Positions 25,131-32,937 of a DNA stretch of 64,000 bases are shown here, in pieces. This stretch comes from Peptoclostridium sp965368085 (GTDB lineage: Bacteria; Bacillota; Clostridia; Peptostreptococcales; Peptostreptococcaceae), in contig CBDULP010000012.1 of the NCBI GenBank assembly GCA_965368085.1, forward strand, positions 1 to 64,000. The letters run 5' to 3'. How positions within the stretch are numbered: the first letter of the stretch is position 1; each line of letters begins with the position of its first letter. Below the pieces are notes generated by a model that was not told the DNA's origin, did no database searches, and saw only the letters and a program-made list of their open reading frames with translations. Position numbers and translations under genes: made by a program.

Positions 25131-25694
25131 ATGGTTAATAAAGTAGACGCTCAAAATTTAAAAAATATAGTCCCGAGCGACATGGATCCTAACAACCCTG
25201 CTGACTTGGACCGCGTAAAACTAAACAGGCAGAGCTACAACAAGGGCCTTGTAAAGGCTTTGGTATTCACGGCCATAGCAATATTCGTATTCTTCTGGCC
25301 TCTTACGGTAGGAGATACAACAGACGTGCCGTTTGGACACATATACAAATATCTGCTTGATCTGACTGGGGTCTATGGGCTCTATGCTGTTACTGCAATG
25401 ACTGTTGTAAATGCTTTATTGAGCTTTTATGGAAAGTTTGCATCAAAAGATGGATCGACGCTTCATGATTATTATGGGCATGATTCGGTATTCCACCCGT
25501 TTTTCTACGCTCTCGGAGCCGTGTTTACGGTAATGTACACGCTGGATGCCAATCTTGCCGGATATACTGGGCCGCACATGATAGTCGGGTCTGGCACGGG
25601 AGGAACAGTGGTTCCGGCAATAGTAATGGGCGTGGCATTCATAATACCTGTAGGAGCCATGACGATGCCGTTTTTGTTAAACTACGGAGCATAG
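25131..25694 (+). CDS. YjiH-family / nucleoside-recognition-domain membrane protein, N-terminal part (frameshifted)
   Basis: First part of an inner-membrane protein of the YjiH type, predicted transporter. The ATG follows AGGGAGG. About 70 polar N-terminal residues lead to membrane helices (LVFTAIAIFVFFWPLTVG; VIPAIVMG-type helix near 165). The frame stops at TAG 25692-25694 in the middle of a conserved stretch; the family continues without interruption in the -1 frame (IDFIGAVLEPFMRPVFK). The neighbouring sigma54-controlled ureohydrolase and the sigma54 activator suggest a role in guanidino or amino-acid traffic, which is inference. Confidence 0.7.
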   Translation: MVNKVDAQNLKNIVPSDMDPNNPADLDRVKLNRQSYNKGLVKALVFTAIAIFVFFWPLTVGDTTDVPFGHIYKYLLDLTGVYGLYAVTAMTVVNALLSFYGKFASKDGSTLHDYYGHDSVFHPFFYALGAVFTVMYTLDANLAGYTGPHMIVGSGTGGTVVPAIVMGVAFIIPVGAMTMPFLLNYGA

Positions 25695-25696
25695 AT
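25676..25696 (+). other. Frameshift point in the YjiH-type gene with a G-TTA-AAC heptamer
   Basis: In frame 0 the codons are TTA AAC TAC GGA GCA TAG. Reading shifts to the -1 frame, which is open and encodes the rest of the family. The heptamer G TTA AAC (25676-25682) resembles the X XXY YYZ slippery class (A-site AAC to AAA is permitted), so programmed -1 frameshifting is conceivable. A one-base deletion or a sequencing error is equally possible. Confidence 0.5.
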
Positions 25697-25708
25697 TTCA
25701 TAGGTGCC

Positions 25709-26587
25709 GTGCTTGAGCCGTTCATGAGGCCGGTGTTCAAGGTTCCAGGAAAGAGCGCGGTGGATGCTCTTGCATCATTTGTAAGTTCATCTTCAATGGC
25801 GGTAATAATAACAGGCAAGCTTTACCATTCGAAGGTTTATACAAAGAGAGAGGCCTCTATAATATGCACGTGCTTTAGTGCTGTAAGCGTAGGTTTTGCT
25901 GTGCTGGTAATACAGACTGCGGGTCTGGGGGACCATTTCCTCAAGGTGTATTTTTCAACTCTTGTAATTGCATTCATGGTTACGTTCTTTATGGTAAGAA
26001 TACCGCCTCTTTCTAGAAAAGCCAACGAATTTTACGACGGAAGCCCTCAGGTGCTGTCTGAAAAATGCGAAAAATTCCATTTCGGACTGTTTAGAAGAGG
26101 TGTCGACAGGGCTGCTAAAAGGGCGTTTCTGGCAGAGCCTCTTCACAAGGAGATAGTGGCGAGCTTGATAGACGGATTCATGGTACTGCCAAAGGTGCTT
26201 ACGCTTCTTTCCGCAGTAGGAATACTGGGTCTTATAGTCGCAGAATACACTCAGTTTTTCAACTGGATAGGAACCGTATTCGTGCCTCTTATAGAGGTTC
26301 TTGGAGTTCCAAACGCAGCGGAAATAGCGCCTTCTCTTCCTGTTGGAATAGCGGAGATGTTTCTTCCAGTGCTTCTTATAGCTGACAAGGTGGATGTGCT
26401 GAGCGTCCAATCGAGATACTTTGTAACTGCCGTTTCAATGGTACAGATAATATTCTTCTCAGAGACAATAGTTGTAATGATAGCCACAAGGCTGCCGGTG
26501 AAATTGAAGGAACTTATGATATGCTTCCTCGAAAGGACGTTTATTGCAATGCCACTGGTCGCATTGGCCATGCACATACTCTTCTAA
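25709..26587 (+). CDS. YjiH-family membrane protein, C-terminal part (frameshifted)
   Basis: Second part of the same protein, in the -1 frame relative to the first. It contains VFKVPGKSAVDALASFVSSS and TGKLYHSKVYTKREA, typical of the YjiH nucleoside-recognition (gate) domain, then a long cytoplasmic loop and a second gate domain with helices to the C-terminus (CFLERTFIAMPLVALAMHIL). GTG 25709 is only the first possible start after the break; there is no ribosome site, and conserved sequence begins about ten residues earlier (IDFIGAV), so separate translation is unlikely. Either a pseudogene, a recoded gene, or a sequence error. Confidence 0.65.
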   Translation: MLEPFMRPVFKVPGKSAVDALASFVSSSSMAVIITGKLYHSKVYTKREASIICTCFSAVSVGFAVLVIQTAGLGDHFLKVYFSTLVIAFMVTFFMVRIPPLSRKANEFYDGSPQVLSEKCEKFHFGLFRRGVDRAAKRAFLAEPLHKEIVASLIDGFMVLPKVLTLLSAVGILGLIVAEYTQFFNWIGTVFVPLIEVLGVPNAAEIAPSLPVGIAEMFLPVLLIADKVDVLSVQSRYFVTAVSMVQIIFFSETIVVMIATRLPVKLKELMICFLERTFIAMPLVALAMHILF

Positions 26588-26717
26588 TATAAAGGTAGCA
26601 TGATAGGCAATAAAGGCAGTTGGATGAGCCCTTATTGCCTGTCGTGGCAAAATTTGAAAAAGCTGTGGTATTATAGAATAAACATATAATTATTCTATTG
26701 AAGAGGTGGTTTAGGCC

Positions 26718-28472
26718 ATGGAGAGTAGATTTGAGCTGGAGAAGTATATATTCATATATGATGATGAGAGTGAATTTGACAGTATAATGCAAAAGTTTAA
26801 AGAGGCTAATACGCTCCAACTTCCTGTAATAAGCAGGGAAAGGCAAGTCAGGGGGATTGTCTCTCTTTTTGACTATATAAGAAAGCCGTGTTTGAAGGAT
26901 GTCATTGACACGAGTTTTGCGTCAATTCAGGATATTTGGGATATTGGAGACTTAGATGAGGCCGGCCAAGAAATATTTCCATTTATGAATCGATTAAAAA
27001 AATATGTGGGGTTTGTAAGGAAACCGGATGTTGCAAGCTACATTGAAATCAAAAGGTTCAGGAAGGCTCTGCAGGACAAGAATAAAAAAGCGGTTGAAGT
27101 GCAAAAAAAGATCAACGGAGAGCTGAGCAGCATACTGGAACTCTCATCGGACGGTATATTCACAACGGACGGAGAAGGCAATGTGATGAGGATGAACAGC
27201 GCATGTGAGAAACTGGACGGTGTCAACAAGGAAGATATAATAGGCAGAAACATGCGCGAATTGATAAAGACAAACATGTATTCAAATTCGGTGGCTCTGC
27301 AGGTGCTTGAGCAGATGAAGAGGGTGACTGTAATCCAGAAGGGAAACAATGGCAGGGAGGTTGTATCCACGGGAACACCGGTATTCAGTGATGGAAAAAT
27401 ATCGATGGTCGTAGTTAATGTCAGAGATGTCACAGAGCTCAATAATCTCAAGGACGAGCTTAAAAAGGCCAATCAAATGTCAGAGAAGATATCATATGAG
27501 CTTGAAACACTAAGGATGCAGCAGCTTGACACCGGCGACATAGTGCTGGATAGTCCTGCGATGAAAAGGGTTGCACAGATGGCAATTAAGGTTGCGAATG
27601 TCGATTCTACAGTACTTATAGAAGGTGAATCTGGGGTCGGAAAAGGCGTGATAAGCAAGCTCATACACAATAACAGCAACAGGAAGGATGGGCCGTTTAT
27701 AAAGATAGAGTGTTCTTCCATACCAGAAAATCTCCTGGAATCTGAACTCTTTGGATATGAAAAGGGAGCCTTCACAGGGGCTGAAAAGACGGGCAAAATA
27801 GGTCTTGTAGAACTGGCAAACGGGGGAACATTGTTTTTGGACGAAATAGGCGAAGTTTCGCTTAACACCCAGGTTAAGCTGCTGAGGCTCATACAGGACA
27901 GGGAGTTTTTGAAAATAGGGGGCAAAAATCCCAAAACAGTGGACATAAGGATAATAGCTGCTACGAACAAAAACCTGAGAAATCTTGTATCAGAAAAGAA
28001 ATTCAGGGAGGATCTTTTTTACCGTTTGAATGTGATTCCCTTGTATATTCCGCCCCTAAGGGAGCGTAGGGAGGAGCTGGGATTGTTCATACTGAAAAAT
28101 ATTGAAAAGTTCAATAATAAATATAGCATGAAGAAGGAGATGGACTCGGATGCATTGAAAAGGCTCATGGATTACAATTGGCCGGGCAATGTCAGGGAAC
28201 TTGAAAACATAATCGAAATGCTTGTTGTAACTTCAAGAGGCAGCATCATAGGTATTTACGACTTGCCGAACAATATACTGGAATCGGACAGAACGGCCAA
28301 CATATACCATGAAGGAACGCTAAAAAACATTATGGACAGTTATGAAAAAAGCATACTTTTGGAGGCGATGAAAAAGGCATCTAGCACTCAGGAAATGTCA
28401 GAATTTCTAGGTATAGATGCAAGTACAATAAGGCGAAAACTGAAAAAATACAATATAAAAATAGAATATTAA
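26718..28472 (+). CDS. Sigma54-dependent transcriptional activator (CBS-like, PAS, AAA+, Fis-type HTH)
   Basis: Enhancer-binding protein that opens sigma54 promoters using ATP. Order of parts: one CBS-like half (LQLPVISRERQVRGIVSL near residues 34-51), a PAS sensor (near 130-240), and an AAA+ domain with Walker A GESGVGKG, the sigma54-contact loop GAFTGAE and Walker B GGTLFLDEIGE. NWPGNVRELENII leads to a C-terminal HTH (TQEMSEFLGIDASTIRRKLK). There is no receiver domain, so it senses a ligand directly. 584 residues; ATG 26718 after GAGGTGG. The only sigma54 promoter found in the window (23896) is 2.8 kb upstream, making the ureohydrolase its likely target. Confidence 0.93.
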   Translation: MESRFELEKYIFIYDDESEFDSIMQKFKEANTLQLPVISRERQVRGIVSLFDYIRKPCLKDVIDTSFASIQDIWDIGDLDEAGQEIFPFMNRLKKYVGFVRKPDVASYIEIKRFRKALQDKNKKAVEVQKKINGELSSILELSSDGIFTTDGEGNVMRMNSACEKLDGVNKEDIIGRNMRELIKTNMYSNSVALQVLEQMKRVTVIQKGNNGREVVSTGTPVFSDGKISMVVVNVRDVTELNNLKDELKKANQMSEKISYELETLRMQQLDTGDIVLDSPAMKRVAQMAIKVANVDSTVLIEGESGVGKGVISKLIHNNSNRKDGPFIKIECSSIPENLLESELFGYEKGAFTGAEKTGKIGLVELANGGTLFLDEIGEVSLNTQVKLLRLIQDREFLKIGGKNPKTVDIRIIAATNKNLRNLVSEKKFREDLFYRLNVIPLYIPPLRERREELGLFILKNIEKFNNKYSMKKEMDSDALKRLMDYNWPGNVRELENIIEMLVVTSRGSIIGIYDLPNNILESDRTANIYHEGTLKNIMDSYEKSILLEAMKKASSTQEMSEFLGIDASTIRRKLKKYNIKIEY

Positions 28473-28496
28473 ACACAACTATAAAATATATACAAT

Positions 28497-28549
28497 GCAA
28501 CCATCTATCCGGCGATTTTCATTACAAAGGTAGGGTTGCTTTTTATTTG
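28497..28549 (+). terminator. Terminator after the sigma54 activator
   Basis: GCAACC..CTA, long loop, TAGGGTTGC followed by TTTTTATTT. Confidence 0.65.
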
Positions 28550-29083
28550 GAGACAAGTAAGGGAATATAGTATTGAAAAAGTATTTGATATTTGAATTTT
28601 AGCATGTCATGCAATTTTTTGCCGAGTCGTTTCAAATTTTGAGTTTGCGAAAACTCTGACATTTATAATGGTTATAAGAGTGAAAAGTTTGGTGTGAATT
28701 GTATTACAGTGTATCAAAATGAAACTTATAATTCGTTTTGATACACTGGGGATGATATATAGACTGAGGATGTGTCTTAAAATGGGACGTTCGAGAATCT
28801 GAAAATGCGAATATATGTTGATTGATTAAACTGATAAGTTTTTATATGTAACTAAAGTGTTGTAAAATCAATGAATTTAAAGAAATGATTCGGAAAAAGG
28901 CGCACTTGGCATGATTGTTGCTTGTATATTGAGTGTGTAAGTAATAATAAAATATATGCTATTTGATAAAAAAACAACAATTATTTTTAAATTGACATAA
29001 ATATTTAGAATATTCATTAAATATTTATGATTTTAATGGAAAAGTATATATTTTAAATAAAAAGAATAGCGAGGAGGGATTTC
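28550..29083. other. Intergenic region before the Mrp operon
   Basis: AT-rich. It holds GAGTTT-GCGA-AAACTC (28651-28666), the long inverted repeat at 28707-28748 and a TTGACA at 28992-28997 with only weak -10 candidates (CATTAA at 17, TTAAAT at 19 bases), which is the best guess for the operon promoter. No convincing ORF. Confidence 0.45.
28707..28748. repeat. 17-bp inverted repeat, 8-base loop
   Basis: CAGTGTATCAAAATGAA and TTCGTTTTGATACACTG, complementary except for one G-T pair; no T-run on either side. Confidence 0.7.
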
Positions 29084-29224
29084 ATGAGATCATCATGGAT
29101 AACAATGCTGGGAATTTTTTGGTGCGTACTAGAAGGAAAATTCAGCTCTGAGATTCTGGTACTAGGAGCTTTGATATCAACTTGCGTATATTGTCTTAAT
29201 AAATTGAACTATACATCAAAATAG
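29084..29224 (+). CDS. MrpE N-terminal fragment (split cistron 1)
   Basis: A 46-residue ORF (MRSSWITMLGIFWCVLEGKF ...) with GAGGAGGG upstream, stopping at TAG 29222. It corresponds to the first two membrane segments of MrpE/MnhE, the small scaffold subunit that starts many Mrp antiporter operons. The rest of MrpE follows as a separate ORF in the same frame, after the stops TAG (29222) and TGA (29231). Both cistrons have good ribosome sites, so the split protein may still work as two polypeptides. Alternatively this is a decaying gene. Confidence 0.65.
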   Translation: MRSSWITMLGIFWCVLEGKFSSEILVLGALISTCVYCLNKLNYTSK

Positions 29225-29236
29225 GTGGGATGAAAA

Positions 29237-29554
29237 TTGATTAAAAAATCACTGTATTTTTGTAAATATATAGTTTTGCTGATAAAAGAGGTAATAATTG
29301 CGAATATAACTGTAGCAAAGATAGTGCTCAGTCCGAAAATGGAAATTTCACCTGAGGTTGTGAAGTTTGAAAGCAGTCTAAAATCTGAAATCTTGAGGGT
29401 TGTTTTGGCAAACTCAATAACTCTCACGCCTGGAACTATAACAATAGATATGCAGGGCGGAATTTATACCGTGCATTGTCTTAAAAAAGAGTTTGCAGTA
29501 GACCTGATTGATTCAAATCTGGAAAAGATACTTTTGGAAATTGAAGGGGTGTAG
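29237..29554 (+). CDS. mrpE: MrpE C-terminal part (split cistron 2), Na+/H+ antiporter subunit E
   Basis: 105 residues matching the conserved part of MrpE/MnhE: LIKEVIIANITVAKIVLSPK (amphipathic region after helix 2) and LANSITLTPGTITIDMQGG. The start is TTG at 29237, with AGGTGGGA six bases before it. A full MrpE is about 160 residues, so the N-terminal helices are supplied, if at all, by the preceding 46-residue ORF. The gene stops three bases before mrpF. Confidence 0.85.
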   Translation: MIKKSLYFCKYIVLLIKEVIIANITVAKIVLSPKMEISPEVVKFESSLKSEILRVVLANSITLTPGTITIDMQGGIYTVHCLKKEFAVDLIDSNLEKILLEIEGV

Positions 29555-29557
29555 AGC

Positions 29558-29827
29558 ATGGATACAATTTTGACCATAGCCAGCATAGTGCTTTCTGTTA
29601 CCATAATATTTTGCATGGCGAGAGCGGTAAAGGGTCCTTTGGCAGTGGACAGGCTGATAGCTGTAAATGTTATAGGAACGAAGACTATAGTACTGATAGC
29701 TCTTATCTCATTCATTTTAGATGAAACATATTTTATAGACGTTATTTTGGTATATGCGATGATAAGCTTCATAGGTTCTCTGGGTCTTTCAGAGCTTATA
29801 CAAATATCGGGGGGGGATGATGCATGA
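29558..29827 (+). CDS. mrpF: Na+/H+ antiporter subunit F
   Basis: An 89-residue, three-helix subunit. Pattern ARAVKGPLAVDRLIAVNVIG near residues 22-41 is the MrpF hallmark, followed by LVYAMISFIGSLGLSELI. The ATG follows AGGGGTGTAG. It overlaps mrpG by four bases (ATGA). Confidence 0.93.
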   Translation: MDTILTIASIVLSVTIIFCMARAVKGPLAVDRLIAVNVIGTKTIVLIALISFILDETYFIDVILVYAMISFIGSLGLSELIQISGGDDA

Positions 29828-30144
29828 AGATGATAATTGTATGTCTCCTAATAGCAGGTGGAATATTCTTTTTTTCTGTCGGCACTATTGGAATACTGAG
29901 ATTCAAAGACACGTTTGAAAGGGCGCATGCTGCTGCAAAATGTGATACTTTGGGAGCTGTTTTAAGCCTCTTGGCGCTTGTAGTATATGATGGAATTAGC
30001 GGTTCGAGCGTAAAGCTTCTTATTGTAATATTTTTTCTCTGGATTACAAATCCGACATCCACTCACATTATTTCAAGGGCTGAATACAGAAGAAGGCGCA
30101 TGGGAAAAAGCGTTAAGGGAGTTGGTAAAGATGAAATTGTTTAG
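29824..30144 (+). CDS. mrpG: Na+/H+ antiporter subunit G
   Basis: A 106-residue, three-helix subunit with FFFSVGTIGILRFKDTFERA and AHAAAKCDTLGA, the MrpG/PhaG pattern; FLWITNPTSTHIISRAEYR closes it. It starts within the stop of mrpF and overlaps the next gene by 14 bases. Confidence 0.92.
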   Translation: MKMIIVCLLIAGGIFFFSVGTIGILRFKDTFERAHAAAKCDTLGAVLSLLALVVYDGISGSSVKLLIVIFFLWITNPTSTHIISRAEYRRRRMGKSVKGVGKDEIV

Positions 30145-30370
30145 CCTTATAATGCTCCTGTTTTTAATAGGTTCATCAATAGCCGTGTCGCTTATAAAGG
30201 ACATGCTGAGTACAATAATAGTATTCATGGTGTACAGCCTCATAATGGCGATGCTCTGGCAGCAGCTTAACGCCCCAGATCTGGCTATAACAGAGGCTGC
30301 GGTCGGAGCGGGAATTACTACTCTTCTTTTCATACTCACACTTAAAAAGATAAGGAGGGTGTTGAAATGA
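30131..30370 (+). CDS. DUF4040 / MbhD-like subunit of the antiporter
   Basis: A 79-residue membrane protein with three helices and the motif WQQLNAPDLAITEAAVGAGITT, identical in layout to the C-terminal segment of MrpA and to MbhD of membrane hydrogenases. In Bacillus this piece is fused inside MrpA; here it is a free subunit, as in archaeal and thermotogal operons. ATG 30131 is used, about ten bases after the AAGGGAG near the mrpG end; TTG 30122 is an alternative. Confidence 0.85.
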   Translation: MKLFSLIMLLFLIGSSIAVSLIKDMLSTIIVFMVYSLIMAMLWQQLNAPDLAITEAAVGAGITTLLFILTLKKIRRVLK

Positions 30371-30663
30371 GAAAAATTACCTCAGCATTATTGACTCTCA
30401 GCCTGATTGGGATACTGCTTGTGGCGGTGGCACAGCTTCCCGAATTTGGAAGCGAATATTCACCTGCGCACAACTACGTGAGCAAGGCATATCTCGAAGA
30501 GGCCATGCACGAGACAGGGGCTATGAACATAATAACAGGGATAATACTGGACTACAGGGCATTTGACACATTCATAGAGGCAACAGTCATGTTCACCGGA
30601 ACAATTGCTGTGATGCTGCTTTTAAGGAAGGAAGGTGGAGCTGATGAACAGCGCAATACTTAG
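30367..30663 (+). CDS. MbhE-like subunit (MrpA/MrpB N-terminal-type domain)
   Basis: 98 residues: one N-terminal helix, a loop with NYVSKAYLEEAMHETGAMNI, then ITGIILDYRAFDTFIEATVM and a last helix. This is the MbhE pattern, equal to the C-terminus of long MrpA proteins. It overlaps the gene before by four bases and the gene after by 20. It confirms that the MrpA C-terminal domains are encoded separately in this operon. Confidence 0.85.
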   Translation: MRKITSALLTLSLIGILLVAVAQLPEFGSEYSPAHNYVSKAYLEEAMHETGAMNIITGIILDYRAFDTFIEATVMFTGTIAVMLLLRKEGGADEQRNT

Positions 30664-31063
30664 CTTGGTGTCGAGCGCAGTGATACCTTTCATACAGATA
30701 TTTGGGATATACGTGATAGTAAACGGACACCTTTCGCCTGGAGGCGGATTTGCTGGGGGCACAATAATAGGAGCAAGTCTTATTTTATATAGAATTGTAA
30801 ATGGAAGTGAGCTAGCCGGAAAAAGATATCCGTATTCAAGACTGATAAAAATCACATGCTTTTCCCTTTTATCATATGGCATTGTCAAGGGATATTCATT
30901 CATAAACGGGGGGCTTGACCTTCACATGTATGATCCGCCGGTGGGTACGCCAGGCAACATAATATCAGGAAGGTATCTTCTGCCATTGAACATATTTGTA
31001 GGAGCAATAGTAGCTGTTGCAATGTACTTTTTCTACTCCCTGTTCAGCGAAGGAGAGATATGA
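30644..31063 (+). CDS. mrpB: Na+/H+ antiporter subunit B
   Basis: 139 residues, four helices, with the MnhB signature GIYVIVNGHLSPGGGFAGGTI near residues 21-41 and PLNIFVGAIVAVA near the end. The ATG at 30644 follows GGAAGGTGG; the GTG at 30635 is less likely. Overlaps the previous gene by 20 bases and mrpC by four. Confidence 0.93.
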   Translation: MNSAILSLVSSAVIPFIQIFGIYVIVNGHLSPGGGFAGGTIIGASLILYRIVNGSELAGKRYPYSRLIKITCFSLLSYGIVKGYSFINGGLDLHMYDPPVGTPGNIISGRYLLPLNIFVGAIVAVAMYFFYSLFSEGEI

Positions 31064-31425
31064 TGGAAAGACTTATTACAAACTACGTTGAGGTATGCTC
31101 GATAGTGCTTTTTGGGGTTGGATTCATGACACTTCTAATGCACAACAACATGATTAAAAAAATAATAGGGCTCAACATAATGGATACTGCGGTATTCTTG
31201 TTTTTCATAGCAAAAGGATATATATACGACAAGAAGGCTCCAATTATAGTCGGAAAGCTCGAGGAAGCGTCAGCGTACATCAACCCTGTTCCGACGGCTC
31301 TTATGCTTACCGGGATAGTGGTGGCCGTTAGCATGACTGCTTTTGCACTTGCACTTACAATAAGGCTGCATGAAAAGTACGGGACAATAGAGCTTGACGA
31401 GATTATAAGAATGAGGGAGGCGTAG
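31060..31425 (+). CDS. mrpC: Na+/H+ antiporter subunit C (NuoK-like)
   Basis: 121 residues and three helices, a homologue of complex I NuoK: LLMHNNMIKKIIGLNIMDTA in helix 2, ALMLTGIVVAVSMTAFALAL in helix 3 and EKYGTIELDEI at the C-terminus. The start is ATG 31060 or the adjacent ATG 31063, both behind GAAGGAGA; the overlap with mrpB is four bases. Confidence 0.93.
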   Translation: MMERLITNYVEVCSIVLFGVGFMTLLMHNNMIKKIIGLNIMDTAVFLFFIAKGYIYDKKAPIIVGKLEEASAYINPVPTALMLTGIVVAVSMTAFALALTIRLHEKYGTIELDEIIRMREA

Positions 31426-32924
31426 TGGAAATGGAATTTTTTAAAAGCTTCCCACTTCTGGCACTTCTGGTTCCATTCATGTTTTCATTTGCGATGCCGC
31501 TTATAAGAAGCAACAAGGCAGTGAAATCCATGTCAATGATAAGCAGCGCAAGCTCTATGATACTTTGCGCTCTCACGCTTGAATATGTAAGCGTTCACGG
31601 AGCGTACAGATACAAAATGGGGCATTTCGGAGCTCCTCTGGGGATAGAGTTCAAGGTAGGCATGCTTGAATGCATTATGGCGTTTCTTTTTACGGCAATC
31701 ACATTTCTGGTGGTGTGGAACTCTGTATACAGGATTGAAAAAGAGATCAGCAAAGGGAAAATACCGCTTTACTATCTTCTTGTAAACATACTTTATGCCT
31801 CTCTTGTTGGAATGGTTTTTACAAATGACATATTCAATGCATTTGTGTTTATAGAGGTCAGCACGCTTGCATCCTGCGGGATGATAGTGGCAAAAGACGA
31901 AGGGGAAAACATAATCGCAGCAATAAAATACCTTGTGTACAGCAGCATAGGCTCAGGACTCATACTTATGGGTATGGCGTTTTTGTATTCGATCACGGGA
32001 AACCTGAATATGGATTTTATAAATGTTGAAATTTCAAACGTATGGATGCAGTATAACAATGTGGTTTTGATTTCCATGGGCCTTTTCACTGTGGGTCTGG
32101 GAATAAAGGGGGCAATATTTCCCATACATGTATGGCTTCCCGATGCATATACATTTGCAAACAATTCTTCAAGCTCTTTGATATCTGCGATTGGAGCAAA
32201 GGCAATAGTAGTTCTTCTGGTCAAAGTGCTATATTCGATTTTCGGATGGGAGATAGTACAAAATACGGGAATACTTGATATGCTCCTGGTATTTGGAGCC
32301 GCGGGAATGATAATGGGCTCTGTATTTGCAATATTCCAAAAAAACATAAAGAGAAGGCTGGCATATTCAAGTGTCGCCCAAATGGGATATATATTCATAG
32401 GTATTGGGCTTGGAAACTTGGCGGGACTAGTTGCAGCAATGTTCCATGTAATAGGACATGCAATAACAAAGGCATCGCTTTTCATGAGTGTTGGGTCGAT
32501 TGTTGAAAGAAGCGGGAAAGACAGTGTCGATGAGCTTGACGCAGTAGGCGTTAAAATGCCCGTTGCGTTTGGAATATATACAGTAGGGGCTCTTTCGATG
32601 GTTGGGATTCCAGTTCTTCCTGGATTCATCACAAAATGGAACCTTTCTATGGCAAGCATTGAGTCTGGAAAAGGATTTATGGTGGCTGCAATAATACTCA
32701 GCTCCATACTAAACTGCATTTATTATCTTCCTGTTGTCATAAACGGATATTTCAAAACAAGCGCGGAACATACAGGTGACACAGGAATAGAAAAAAATAT
32801 GGATAAAGAAAAAATATTGACTTTGGCGCCGTCACTGCTGCTTGCTGTGTCAGCGATAGCAGTGGGAATAGCATCTGGGAAAATAATAGAAGTATTGACT
32901 TTGGCTTTTGAAAATACCATGTGA
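31425..32924 (+). CDS. mrpD: Na+/H+ antiporter subunit D (NuoN/M/L family), first copy
   Basis: Proton-channel-type subunit of about 500 residues and 14 helices. Family features: IEVSTLASCGMIV with Glu near residue 140, KGAIFPIHVWLPDAYTFANNSSSSLISA near 225, KRRLAYSSVAQMGYIFIGIGLGNL near 305. The GTG at 31425 overlaps the mrpC stop; ATG 31431, ten bases after GGGAGGC, is an equally good start. First of three related antiporter-like subunits in the operon. Confidence 0.9.
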   Translation: MEMEFFKSFPLLALLVPFMFSFAMPLIRSNKAVKSMSMISSASSMILCALTLEYVSVHGAYRYKMGHFGAPLGIEFKVGMLECIMAFLFTAITFLVVWNSVYRIEKEISKGKIPLYYLLVNILYASLVGMVFTNDIFNAFVFIEVSTLASCGMIVAKDEGENIIAAIKYLVYSSIGSGLILMGMAFLYSITGNLNMDFINVEISNVWMQYNNVVLISMGLFTVGLGIKGAIFPIHVWLPDAYTFANNSSSSLISAIGAKAIVVLLVKVLYSIFGWEIVQNTGILDMLLVFGAAGMIMGSVFAIFQKNIKRRLAYSSVAQMGYIFIGIGLGNLAGLVAAMFHVIGHAITKASLFMSVGSIVERSGKDSVDELDAVGVKMPVAFGIYTVGALSMVGIPVLPGFITKWNLSMASIESGKGFMVAAIILSSILNCIYYLPVVINGYFKTSAEHTGDTGIEKNMDKEKILTLAPSLLLAVSAIAVGIASGKIIEVLTLAFENTM

Positions 32925-32937
32925 TAAGGTGGTGCAT

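Noticed and set aside
25709..26587. Independent gene from GTG 25709
   Set aside because: No ribosome site, and conserved family sequence starts upstream of the GTG in the same frame; it is the 3' part of a frameshifted gene.
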